Shown here in pieces: positions 16,836 to 25,050 of a stretch of DNA of 64,000 nucleotides. Position 1 is the stretch's first letter. Every line of letters starts with the position of its first letter. The notes under the pieces were generated by a model. That model was not told where the DNA came from and searched no databases. It was given only the letters and a program-made list of their open reading frames with translations. Source of the stretch: Frigidibacter sp. (GTDB lineage Bacteria > Pseudomonadota > Alphaproteobacteria > Rhodobacterales > Rhodobacteraceae). The position numbers and the translations under genes were made by a program. The stretch spans positions 958,118 through 1,022,117 of the forward strand of contig NZ_JAUYTT010000008.1 in the NCBI RefSeq assembly GCF_030695035.1, in the 5' to 3' direction.

Positions 16836-17787
16836 GTGAACGCGGGCTCTCTTCTTGGACTGGTGGCCCAACGCATTGCGTTGGGCCTCGTCCTGCTGCT
16901 GGCGGCCTCGGCGCTGATCTTTGCCGGAACCCAGATCCTTCCCGGCGATGTGGCCCAGTCGATCCTGGGCCAGTCGGCCACGCCGCAGGCGCTGGCGAAC
17001 CTGCGGGCCGAGCTGGGGCTGGATGAACCCGCGCTGACCCGGTATCTCCTGGCTCGTCGGGGCGCTTCAGGGCGATCTTGGCAGCGCGCTCAGCAATGGG
17101 CAGGACATTGCCACGGCGATGTCGCACCGGCTTGGCAACACGCTGTTCCTTGCCGGCACCACCGCGATCATCGCGGTGCCGCTGGCGCTGATCCTCGGCC
17201 TCGTGTCCGTGCGCTATCAGGGCCGCTGGCCCGACAAGGTGATCTCGGGCGTGACGCTGGCGACGGTGTCGGTGCCGGAGTTCATGCTGGGCTACATCGC
17301 TATGTTCCTCTTTGCGGTGCAGTTCCGGGTCTTCCCCTCGGTCTCAACCATCTATGACGGGATGAGCCTTGGCGAACAGCTGCAGGCCATCGCGCTGCCC
17401 GCGCTGGTGATGGTTCTGGGCCACATGATGCGGATGACGCGGGCCGCGATCCTCAACGTGATGCAATCGGCCTATATCGAGATGGCAGAGCTGAAGGGCC
17501 TGCGCCGCTTCACCATCATCTCGCGCGACGCCCTGCCCAATGCCATCGCCCCGATCATCAATGTGGTGATGCTGAACCTCGCCTATCTGGTGGTCGGCGT
17601 CGTCGTGGTCGAGGTGGTGTTCGTCTATCCCGGGATGGGGCAATATCTGGTCGATCACGTCTCCAAACGCGATGTGCCGGTGGTCCAGGCCTGCGGGCTT
17701 GTCTTTGCGGCCGTCTATATCGGCATGAACATGACCGCGGATATCGTCGCGCTTCTGGCCAATCCGCGGCTGAGGCATCCCAAATGA
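16836..17787 (+). pseudogene. Peptide ABC permease (DppB-type), frameshifted
   Basis: The gene starts GTG/ATG at 16836 (MNAGSLLGLVAQRIALGLV) and reads correctly to about 17046 (LGLDEPALTRYL). The frame is then lost; the next frame continues with WLVGALQGDLGSALSNGQ and on through MSHRLGNTLFLAG to the stop at 17787. One base gained or two lost near 17046 (TATCTCCTGG) explains it. Otherwise the DppB features are complete, including the EAA loop region AELKGLRRFTIISRDALPNA. Without correction no full permease is made, although the 222-residue distal part could be translated from ATG 17119. Confidence 0.85.
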
Positions 17788-18951
17788 CCCGTATCCCGAT
17801 TTCGGCCCTTCTGGGCCTGCTGTTCACCGCCGCCTTCTTTCTGGCCGCAATCCTGGCGCCCTGGCTGTCGCCCTATGGCATGGCCGAGGTGGTCGGCGAT
17901 GTGTGGGAGCCGATGTCCCCCACCCATTGGCTGGGCCGACTCCATCGGGCGCGATCTGCTGTCACGGATGATCTGGGGCGGGCGGGTCACGATCTTCGTC
18001 GCCGCCTGCGCAACGCTGATCGCCTTCATCACCGGGGTCGTCCTTGGCTTTCTGGCCGCGGTCGCCGGGGGCTGGGTCGATCAGGCGCTGTCGCGGCTGG
18101 TGGATCTGATGATGTCGATCCCAGCGCCGCCGGGGACAACCGCGCTGCTGTCGATCCGCGGCGTCACCGCCCGCTATCCCGGCGTGCCGGTGGATGTGCT
18201 GCGCGACATCACGCTCGATCTGGCACCGGGGCAGACGCTGGCGGTGGTGGGCGAAAGCGGGTCGGGCAAGTCCACGCTGGCCCGCGCCATCACCGGGCTC
18301 TTGCCGCCGACCCAGGGCGAGATCCTCTTCGACGGGCGCGCCCTGCCCCCGAAGCTTGCCGGCCGCAGCCAGGACGACCTGCGCGAGCTGCAGATGATCT
18401 ACCAGATGGCTGACACGGCGATGAACCCGCGCCAGACGGTCGGCACCATCATCGGGCGGCCGCTGCAATTCTATTTCGGCCTGCGCGGCGCGGAAAAGCG
18501 CAAGCGCATCCTCGAACTGCTGGAAGAGATCGAACTGGGCGCCGGGTTCGCCGACCGCTACCCGGCAGAGCTGTCGGGCGGGCAGAAGCAACGGGTCTGC
18601 ATCGCCCGGGCGCTGGCGGCCAAACCACGGCCGATCCTGTGCGACGAGGTGACATCGGCGCTCGATCCGCTGGTGGCGGACGGGATCCTCAAGCTGCTGC
18701 TGGACCTGCAGCGCGAGGAAGGGGTGGCCTATCTGTTCATCACCCACGACCTGGCCACGGTGCGCGCCATCGCCGACCAGATCGCGGTGATGTATCGCGG
18801 CAAGGTGGTGCGCAGCGGGCCAAAGGCCGAGGTGCTGGCCCCGCCCTTCGACGACTACACCGACCTGCTGCTGTCCTCGGCCCCCGAGATGCGGCAGGGC
18901 TGGCTGGAAGAGGTGATCGCGCATCGCAAGATGGCGGCGGGCGGGAACTGA
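17784..18951 (+). pseudogene. DppC-type permease fragment fused to a DppF-type ATPase
   Basis: The ATG at 17784 overlaps the previous stop. The frame begins a DppC-type permease (ISALLGLLFTAAFFLAAILA), breaks at about 17936 and resumes one frame over as DSIGRDLLSRMIWGGRVTIF. At about 18122 the permease stops in mid-sequence (LVDLMMSIPA) and runs in frame into an ABC ATPase: ALLSIRGVTARYPGVPVDVL, Walker A GESGSGKST, signature LSGGQKQRVCIARA, Walker B ILCDEVTSALDP, FITHDLATV. An internal deletion removed the permease C-terminus and the first ATPase domain. The ATPase half looks intact and open from 17875 to 18951, so a chimeric product is possible. Confidence 0.85.
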
Positions 18952-18959
18952 AGCGGCGG

Positions 18960-20813
18960 TCAGCTCGCCGCAGTTTGTCCCGGCTTGATCCTGAGCGCCC
19001 GCAGCGCGTTCAGGATCACCGCCACGTCGATCATTTCTTGCAGCAGCGCGCCTTGCACCGGGGTCAGGTAGCCGAAGGCCGCGGCGATCATGCCAAGCAC
19101 CGACAGGCCGATCCCGGCCACCACGCTCTCCATCGCGATGCGGCGGGACCGCTGTGCGATCTCAATCCCCGGCAGCAGCCGATCCAGATGATCGACCAGC
19201 AGCACCACATCCGCCGCCTCGGCCGAGGCTGCCGCCCCCCGCGCGCCCATCGCCACGCCGACATCAGCCGCCGCCAGCGCGGGCGCATCGTTGACGCCGT
19301 CGCCCACCATCATCACCGGGCCGCCCGCGCGCTCTGCCAGCACCAGCGCGACCTTCTGGTCGGGCGCCAGATCGGCGCGCACCGCATCGAGCCCCAGCCC
19401 CTCGGTCACCGCCTCGGCCACGGCGCGGCGGTCGCCTGTGGCCAGGACGATGCGCGCAACCCCCAGCCGGCGCAGCCCCGCCAGCAGGTCCGCGGTGCCA
19501 GCCCGCAGCGCGTCGGCCATCACCAGATGCCCCACCAACTTGCCATCCACTGCAAGCGACACCACCACCGCCCCCGCCGCAATGACCGCGGCTTCGGGAA
19601 TCGCGACCCCCGCCTGCGCGGCGACGAACGCAGCGCCCCCGACGATGACCCGCCGCCCGTCGATGGTTCCCGCGACGCCCTCCCCGGGGGTTTCCACCAC
19701 GTTTTCCGGAACCGGCAGGTCGATGCCCCGGTCTTGCGCCGCGGCGACAATCGCCTGCGCAACCGGGTGTTTGGAAGCCTGATCCAGCGCCGCGGCGAAG
19801 TGCAGGATCTCCTCCTCGGACAGCGCGCCAAGCCGGTCGATCCGCACGATCTGCGGCCGCCCGTCGGTCAGCGTGCCGGTCTTGTCGAGGATCAGGGTCT
19901 TGATCCGCGCCAGCGCCTCCAGCGGTTTCGCGCCCTTGATCAGCACCCCGAAATGCGCCGCCCGTGACAGCCCGGCCACCAGCGCCACCGGCACCGCCAG
20001 GATCAGCGGGCAGGGGGTCGCCACCACCAGCACCGCAACCGCGCGGATCGGATCGCCGGTGAACCACCAAGCCGCCGTCGCCAGCGCGACCGTCACCGCC
20101 AGGAACAGCAGCGAATAGCGATCCGCCAGCCGGGCCATCGGCGCCTTGGAGGCCTGCGCCGCCTCGACCAGCCGCACGATCCCGGCATAGGTGCTGTCGG
20201 CCGCTGCCCGCGTGGCCCGCAGGTCGAAGGCTTCGCCGGCATTGGTCGAGCCGCTCATCACCTCCGCCCCTCGCGCCAAGCGCATGGGCATCGACTCGCC
20301 GGTCAGCGCCGACTGGTCCAGCATCGCGCCCGCGCTGTCCACCGTGCCGTCCACCGGGGCCACATCGCCCTGCCGGATCAGCAGCAGATCGCCCGGCGCG
20401 ATTGCGTCCAGCGTCACCTCCTCCAGCGCGCCGTTCCGGTGGCGGGTGGCGCTGCGGGGCACGCGGGACAGAAGATCGCTCATTTCGCGCCGGGCCCGGC
20501 CTTGCGCGAAGCTTTCCAGGAAGGTGCCGCCCGAATACATCAGCGCGACCACCGCCGCCGCCAGCGTCTCGCCGACCAGCAGCGCCGCCGACATCGACAG
20601 CGCGGCGACGATGTCGAGCCCGACCTCGCCTTGGCGCAAGCTGCGCAGGATTTCCACACAGAGCGCCGCCAGCACCGGGACAACGCCCGCCGCCCAGACC
20701 GGCCCGGCCAGCTGCGGCTGCCCGGCGAGCCAAAGGCCAAGGCCGGTGACCAGCCCCAGCAGCGCCAGCCCCAGCAGGACGATGTTCATGCGATCACGCA
20801 CCAACGGAGTCAT
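18960..20813 (-). CDS. P1B-type metal-transporting ATPase with TPCP motif
   Basis: This 617-residue heavy-metal P-type ATPase pumps a metal cation across the inner membrane. The actuator motif is TGES (171-174) and the phosphorylation site is DKTGTLTD (Asp310). The ATP-binding HP pair is in SKHPVAQAI, and GDGVNDAPAL is near 520. The membrane metal site reads TPCP (266-269) instead of the CPC of copper, zinc and cadmium pumps. There is no N-terminal HMA domain and no histidine-rich tail. TPC-type pumps form a separate P1B subgroup linked to nickel and iron. I chose ATG 20813 because AGGAG lies 8-9 bases upstream. It is the last gene of the apbE operon, 16 bp after apbE. Confidence 0.88.
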   Translation of the reverse strand: MTPLVRDRMNIVLLGLALLGLVTGLGLWLAGQPQLAGPVWAAGVVPVLAALCVEILRSLRQGEVGLDIVAALSMSAALLVGETLAAAVVALMYSGGTFLESFAQGRARREMSDLLSRVPRSATRHRNGALEEVTLDAIAPGDLLLIRQGDVAPVDGTVDSAGAMLDQSALTGESMPMRLARGAEVMSGSTNAGEAFDLRATRAAADSTYAGIVRLVEAAQASKAPMARLADRYSLLFLAVTVALATAAWWFTGDPIRAVAVLVVATPCPLILAVPVALVAGLSRAAHFGVLIKGAKPLEALARIKTLILDKTGTLTDGRPQIVRIDRLGALSEEEILHFAAALDQASKHPVAQAIVAAAQDRGIDLPVPENVVETPGEGVAGTIDGRRVIVGGAAFVAAQAGVAIPEAAVIAAGAVVVSLAVDGKLVGHLVMADALRAGTADLLAGLRRLGVARIVLATGDRRAVAEAVTEGLGLDAVRADLAPDQKVALVLAERAGGPVMMVGDGVNDAPALAAADVGVAMGARGAAASAEAADVVLLVDHLDRLLPGIEIAQRSRRIAMESVVAGIGLSVLGMIAAAFGYLTPVQGALLQEMIDVAVILNALRALRIKPGQTAAS

Positions 20814-20829
20814 CTGCATATCTCCTGCG

Positions 20830-21792
20830 TCATGTCCCATCTCCGGGATTGTTTTCGAACAGCCGCCCCACCCGGGTTTCGCGGAAGCCATCGCCCATCC
20901 GGTCGATGAACAGCGCGCCCAGCCCTTGCTTACGCGCCATTGCCGCGCCCTCCAAGCTTCCCATGACCATCAGCGCCGTCGCCCAGGCATCCGCCTGCAT
21001 GCAACTGGCATGGACCACCGTCACCGAGGCGGGCGGCGCCAGCAGCGGCGCGCCGCGGGCCGGGTCCATCGTATGCGACAGCAGGCGGCCCTGCACCTCC
21101 ACCCAGTGCCGGTAATCGCCCGAGGTCGCCACGGCGGCGTCCTGCAGCGCAAGGATGGAATGGGGCGCGCGGCGTTCCGGGTCTGGCGCCTCGACGGCGA
21201 CGGTCCAGGGCTCGCCGCCCGGTCGCGAGCCAAGCGCCCGCATCTCACCGTCGATGCCGACGAGGCCAGCGGGAAGGCCATGCTGCACCAGCGTTTCGGC
21301 CAACCGGTCCACGCCGTAGCCCTTGGCGATGCCGTTGAGGTCGAGCGTCAGGGGGGCCCGTTTCCGCACAAGGCCCGCGTCCATCTCCAGCACCTCATGC
21401 GCCAGCATCCGGCCCGCGCGCATCGCCTCCCGGATCCGCTCTGGCGCGGCAGCCTCCGGCCCAAATCCCCAGGCCCGGACCGCATCACCCATGCTGATAT
21501 CGAACGCCCCGCCCGAGGCGCGGCCGATCTGCAGCCCCATGGCCAGAACCTGCCGCAGCCGGTCCGGCACCGCGACCCATTCCCCCACCGGCGCCACGTT
21601 CAGGCGCGTCACGTCGCTGCCGGGCTTCCAGCTGGACATCTGGGTGTCCACCTCATCGACCGCCGCCTGCAGGGCCAAGCGGACCGGCTCCGGATCGCAC
21701 CCGGCAGGCGCGAAGACCAGCGCCGACCAGCAGGTGCCCATCGTCGGGCCGTTTAGGGCATGGCGCCGCAGGTCAGTAAACATCTTCGACAT
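20830..21792 (-). CDS. apbE: FAD:protein FMN transferase (ApbE)
   Basis: ApbE moves FMN from FAD onto a Thr/Ser of target redox proteins. The 320-residue sequence has PTMGTCWSALVF at the N-terminus, the family core DLNGIAKGYGVDRLAE near 170-185, and the metal/FAD site LLSHTMDPARGAPL near 250-262. It starts at ATG 21792 after an AGAGGGG ribosome site, overlapping the upstream reductase stop. No signal peptide or lipobox is visible, whereas most ApbE enzymes are periplasmic lipoproteins. The likely substrate is the DUF2271 protein two genes upstream, which carries a DGITGAS motif. Confidence 0.9.
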   Translation of the reverse strand: MSKMFTDLRRHALNGPTMGTCWSALVFAPAGCDPEPVRLALQAAVDEVDTQMSSWKPGSDVTRLNVAPVGEWVAVPDRLRQVLAMGLQIGRASGGAFDISMGDAVRAWGFGPEAAAPERIREAMRAGRMLAHEVLEMDAGLVRKRAPLTLDLNGIAKGYGVDRLAETLVQHGLPAGLVGIDGEMRALGSRPGGEPWTVAVEAPDPERRAPHSILALQDAAVATSGDYRHWVEVQGRLLSHTMDPARGAPLLAPPASVTVVHASCMQADAWATALMVMGSLEGAAMARKQGLGALFIDRMGDGFRETRVGRLFENNPGDGT

Positions 21793-23977
21793 AGCGCCCC
21801 TCTGCCTTCAACGCCGCGGGCGTCAGCCCGAGGGGCGCCAGAATCTCGGCCAACGCCTCCGCCACCCCCGCCGCCATCCCCCGCCCGCCGCAGACCATGA
21901 CGCGCGCGCCGTCCCCGATCAGCCGCGCCACCTCGGCGGCTTCGCCGCGCAGCGCATCCTGCACATAGAGCGGGCGCTTGCCGCGAGAGACGGCGGTGAC
22001 CAGCCGGGTCAGCAGGCCTTCGCGCTGCCAGCCCGCGATCTCCTCGCCATAAAGGAAATCGCTGTCCGGGTGCCGCATCCCGAAGACCAGATGGATCGGC
22101 CGGTGCCGCGCATTGCCGCGCACGAAGCCCGCCAAGGGGCCGATGCCGGTGCCCGCGCCGATCAGGATCAGCGGCGCCCGGCCCTTGCCCGGCTGGAACC
22201 CCGGATTGGGGCGCAGGAAGGCGGTGATGGTGTCTCCCGGCTCCAGCGCAGTGAGTTGGCCGGAGCACAGGCCCCCCGGCTGCCGTTTCACCACGATCTC
22301 GACAAATCCGTCGCGGCGGGCCGAGGCCAGCGAGTAAAGGCGCGGCACGGGGGAGCCTTCGGGCAGGATGCCGATCAGGTCGCCCGCATGGAAGCGCGCG
22401 AAGCCCGCCCCGGTCAGCCGCTGCCAGAGTGTCGCTTTCGGCAGCGCAAAGCGCAGGATCGCGGTCGGGGCCTGCACCTCGACGCCATAGTCGCGGCGCG
22501 AGATCAGGGTGAGGATCTGTGTCGCAGGCAGGACCGGCTGGTGCGCCAGTTCCAGCGGTGCCCCTAGCACCTCCCCAAGTGCGCGGCCCCAGCGGGCGAA
22601 ATCCTGCGGCGACTGGCGGTCAACCGTTTCGAAGGGCAGCAGCTCGGCCCAACCCTTGGCCCGTGCCGCCATCACCACCGCCTGCGCAAAGGCGCAATAG
22701 TCGGCAAAGCTGCGGTCGCCGAACCCCAGCACCGCCAGCGGCATCCCGGGCGCGGAGTCCAGCGCCGCCAGCCGGTCCAGGAACCCCTTGGCCGAAGCCG
22801 GGGCATCGCCGTTCCCATAGGTCGCGGCCAGCACGATGACGCGCTTGGCCCGCGCATAGCTGCCCGGCGCGAAAGCGGACATCGGCGCAACGTGGACGCT
22901 GTGCCCGGCCGCGGTGAGGGCGGCATGCAGCGTCGCGGCAAAGCCCCAAGTGCTGCCGCCCTCACTGCCGACCAGCAGGATGGTCTCGGCCCTTCCCGCA
23001 GGCTGGTTGCCGCGGATGCGCGGCCGCCCGCGGCGCCCGGCCAGCCAGATCAGCATGCCCGTCGCGCCCATCATCGGCACGCCAAGCGCCATCAGCCCCA
23101 GCAGCAGTCCAAGCGCGGCAGCGCCCTGACCTGTGTGCAGCATGTAGATGGTTTCCGAAACGCGCTCCCAGCCGCTCAGATCGGCCCAGCCAACCAGCGC
23201 GCCAGTGCCCTGATCCAGATAGCCGGTGCCCTGATCTGTCTTCAGCGTGAAGACATCCGTCGCGTCGCCGGGATAGGGGAAGTTCAGCGCCCGCAGCTCT
23301 GCCACCGGCGTCGCCTCCAGTGCTGGCATCCGGGCGATCTCCGCGCCCGTCTGGCCGCTGACTTCTGGCATGGCCAGCGCGGCGGCACCATCCGGCAGCA
23401 GCCCGAAGGTCGAGGCGGTCATCCACAGCGCGGTGGCCGAGGACAGCAGCAGCCCCAGCACCGCAACCCGCGCGATCTTTACATGCAGCTGCCCGGCCAG
23501 CGGCCCGCGCAATGGCGCGAACCAGCGCCGCCAACCGCCCATGCGCCGCAGCACCAGCGCCGTGCCCGACAGCGCCAGCACCAGCATCGCCGCCGCGCCC
23601 GCCGCCATCACCAGGCGGCCGGTGTCGTCGAGGAACAGCGAGCGGTGCAGGCTCGTCAGCCAGCGCTCGGTCTGGTTGGGGTCGGCAGAGCCCACGCCTG
23701 CCCCGGTGGCCGGGTCGATCACGGCCGCACCGGGCGCGCCCTGATCGAACCAATAGGCGGTGATCTGGCCCGAGGGCGCACGGCGGATCTGCTCCACCCC
23801 CGGATAGACCGCCAAGATACGCTCCGCCAGCGTGGCGACGGTCAGCCCCGCCTCGGCCTGGGGCGCGGCCAGCCGCTCGGCGGCCGGAAACACCGACAGC
23901 GCCGCGCCGCTGAGCGCCAGCAGCGTGACAAGCGCCAGCGCCAGGAGACCCGGCCAGCGATGGAGTGCGCGGATCAT
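21773..23977 (-). CDS. PepSY membrane protein fused to flavodoxin and NADPH reductase domains
   Basis: This 734-residue fusion has three parts. The PepSY-associated transmembrane part (1-320) has helices at about 8-30, 120-140, 170-190 and 285-312. A flavodoxin-like FMN domain (about 335-480) reads ILLVGSEGGSTWGFA and VLAATYGNGDAPASAKGF. A ferredoxin-reductase FAD/NAD(P)H domain (490-734) has RLYSLAS, GGLCSGQL, GAGTGIGPLAGFV and a C-terminal aromatic ending YVEDVY. It should carry electrons from cytoplasmic NADPH through FAD and FMN to membrane or periplasmic acceptors, as known for PepSY-type siderophore and iron reductases. It lies 12 bp after the DUF2271 gene. Confidence 0.88.
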   Translation of the reverse strand: MIRALHRWPGLLALALVTLLALSGAALSVFPAAERLAAPQAEAGLTVATLAERILAVYPGVEQIRRAPSGQITAYWFDQGAPGAAVIDPATGAGVGSADPNQTERWLTSLHRSLFLDDTGRLVMAAGAAAMLVLALSGTALVLRRMGGWRRWFAPLRGPLAGQLHVKIARVAVLGLLLSSATALWMTASTFGLLPDGAAALAMPEVSGQTGAEIARMPALEATPVAELRALNFPYPGDATDVFTLKTDQGTGYLDQGTGALVGWADLSGWERVSETIYMLHTGQGAAALGLLLGLMALGVPMMGATGMLIWLAGRRGRPRIRGNQPAGRAETILLVGSEGGSTWGFAATLHAALTAAGHSVHVAPMSAFAPGSYARAKRVIVLAATYGNGDAPASAKGFLDRLAALDSAPGMPLAVLGFGDRSFADYCAFAQAVVMAARAKGWAELLPFETVDRQSPQDFARWGRALGEVLGAPLELAHQPVLPATQILTLISRRDYGVEVQAPTAILRFALPKATLWQRLTGAGFARFHAGDLIGILPEGSPVPRLYSLASARRDGFVEIVVKRQPGGLCSGQLTALEPGDTITAFLRPNPGFQPGKGRAPLILIGAGTGIGPLAGFVRGNARHRPIHLVFGMRHPDSDFLYGEEIAGWQREGLLTRLVTAVSRGKRPLYVQDALRGEAAEVARLIGDGARVMVCGGRGMAAGVAEALAEILAPLGLTPAALKAEGRYVEDVY

Positions 23978-23989
23978 GGCCCTATGCCC

Positions 23990-24460
23990 TTACATGTCGT
24001 ACGCGAAACTGGCGACGTAGCGGCGGCCCTGCACGGGCGTGCCCGCGCCCGCCGTCGTCAGCGGCACGGCCACCTCGTTCGGGCTGTCGCGCATATCCTC
24101 GACCGCGGCGTCGATATGCAGGGTGTAGCCCGCATCGAACAGCGCATCGGCGAGGTCGAGCGTGATCTCCAGCGTCCGGCCCGCGCCGACACTGGCACCG
24201 GTGATGCCATCGACCTGCGCGGTGTCGCCGCCGGTGGCGCGATACCAGTCGTTCAGGTGCTCGTAATATTTCGACTTGTGGCCCGCCATCCACAGGCTGC
24301 CCGCATAGGCGCCGGACGGATCGGTGACATAGAGCGCGAGATAGGCGCCATCGCCGCCATAGCTGCTCAGCGTGGTGGTCAGCGTGACCGGGCGCGCCGC
24401 GGCGAGGCCGGGAAGGGTCAGCGCCGTGGTCAGCGCAAGGGCTGCGAGAAGGGATTTCAT
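23990..24460 (-). CDS. DUF2271 exported protein with an ApbE flavinylation motif
   Basis: This 156-residue protein has a Sec signal (MKSLLAALALTTALTLPGLA, cleavage near AAA-RP) and a DUF2271 beta-rich domain. Residues 84-90 read DGITGAS, which fits the D-G/S-x-S/T-G-A-S/T target of ApbE; Ser90 would receive FMN. Aromatic and basic residues around HKSKYYEHLNDWYRA may bind the flavin or partner. Its gene sits between the poly-aspartate protein gene and the PepSY-flavodoxin reductase, and apbE follows. A periplasmic flavin electron carrier is the best reading; flavinylation itself is inferred. Confidence 0.85.
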   Translation of the reverse strand: MKSLLAALALTTALTLPGLAAARPVTLTTTLSSYGGDGAYLALYVTDPSGAYAGSLWMAGHKSKYYEHLNDWYRATGGDTAQVDGITGASVGAGRTLEITLDLADALFDAGYTLHIDAAVEDMRDSPNEVAVPLTTAGAGTPVQGRRYVASFAYDM

Positions 24461-24535
24461 CGGGGATCTCCGGGGTCAGAGGGGGATGCAGATGGAACGT
24501 GCGGCGCAGCAGCTTCCGCCGCGCCGCAGCGGCGC

Positions 24536-24907
24536 TCAGTTCACCTGAACCTGCGGCGGGGCGCCGGTTCCGAAGAGGCCGTTCTGCGGAGGCAGCTTGC
24601 TGCCGGCGGGCGCGGGATTGCGGGCGCCGCCCCGGCAGCCGCCCTCATCGTCATCATCGTCATCGTCGCAGTCATCGTCATCATCATCGTCATGCCCCCG
24701 CCAAAACCCTTTGCGGTTATCATCGTCGTCGTCATCGTCATCATCGCTGATCAGGATCAGCGGCAGCGCCGGTGTCCCATCCTCGGACAGCGCGGCAACG
24801 GGCCGCGATCCGGCGTCTGCGGGGCCGCGCGTCATGCTCCAAGCCGCAAAGCCAAGGGTGGCCGTCAGCGCGGTGGAGGCGACAAGCAGGGCAAGTGTCT
24901 TTCTCAT
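24536..24907 (-). CDS. Exported poly-aspartate protein
   Basis: A 123-residue precursor with a signal peptide (MRKTLALLVASTALTATLGFA) and then three runs of consecutive aspartates (nine, seven and seven) around residues 55-90. These are separated by NRKGFWRGH and a single Cys, and the tail is rich in Gly, Pro and Asn. At DNA level these are GAT/GAC triplet repeats. No family is recognised. The acidic runs suggest binding of multivalent cations in the periplasm. It is the first gene of the operon that continues with DUF2271, the reductase, apbE and the ATPase. Start ATG 24907 is the only one giving a signal peptide. Confidence 0.75.
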   Translation of the reverse strand: MRKTLALLVASTALTATLGFAAWSMTRGPADAGSRPVAALSEDGTPALPLILISDDDDDDDDDNRKGFWRGHDDDDDDDCDDDDDDDEGGCRGGARNPAPAGSKLPPQNGLFGTGAPPQVQVN

Positions 24908-24953
24908 GGCAGTGTCTCCTGTTCGGTTGCTGGGTCCAATGTGCAGACCCGAC

Positions 24954-24969
24954 CTGAGAGCTTCCTGAC
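24954..24969 (-). promoter_or_regulatory. Predicted response-regulator site 1a (direct repeat)
   Basis: On the minus strand GTCAG-GAAGCT-CTCAG, a direct repeat with 11-bp period typical of OmpR-family regulators. It lies 47-62 bp before the poly-aspartate gene start and in the same orientation. The same pattern occurs before the PepSY and response-regulator genes. Confidence 0.6.
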
Positions 24970-24986
24970 AGCGCGGTGATTCCCGC

Positions 24987-25002
24987 TTCAGCTTGCTGTC
25001 AG
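24987..25002 (+). promoter_or_regulatory. Predicted response-regulator site 1b (direct repeat)
   Basis: TTCAG-CTTGCT-GTCAG on the plus strand, facing away from the poly-aspartate operon and lying 18 bp further upstream than site 1a. Together the two sites form a CTGACAG...CTGTCAG inverted arrangement. It may be an auxiliary site. Confidence 0.5.
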
Positions 25003-25007
25003 GATGA

Positions 25008-25036
25008 AAACGCCCCGCCGGAACGGCGGGGCGTTT
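25008..25036 (-). terminator. Intrinsic terminator after the ferric-reductase gene
   Basis: A 13-bp perfect stem (AAACGCCCCGCCG, loop of three, CGGCGGGGCGTTT). On the minus strand it is followed by TTTTCATCC. It lies 15 bp after the stop of the reductase gene and separates it from the downstream operon. Confidence 0.85.
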
Positions 25037-25050
25037 GGGTGGCGAGGCCC

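Noticed and set aside
24640..24770. Dense trinucleotide repeats as a possible CRISPR or tandem-repeat array
   Set aside because: They are aspartate codons inside one coding frame with a signal peptide; there are no spaced repeats.
22892..24979. Plus-strand 695-codon frame
   Set aside because: Antisense to the reductase fusion, DUF2271 and poly-aspartate genes; the isoleucine/valine runs are the complement of aspartate codons.
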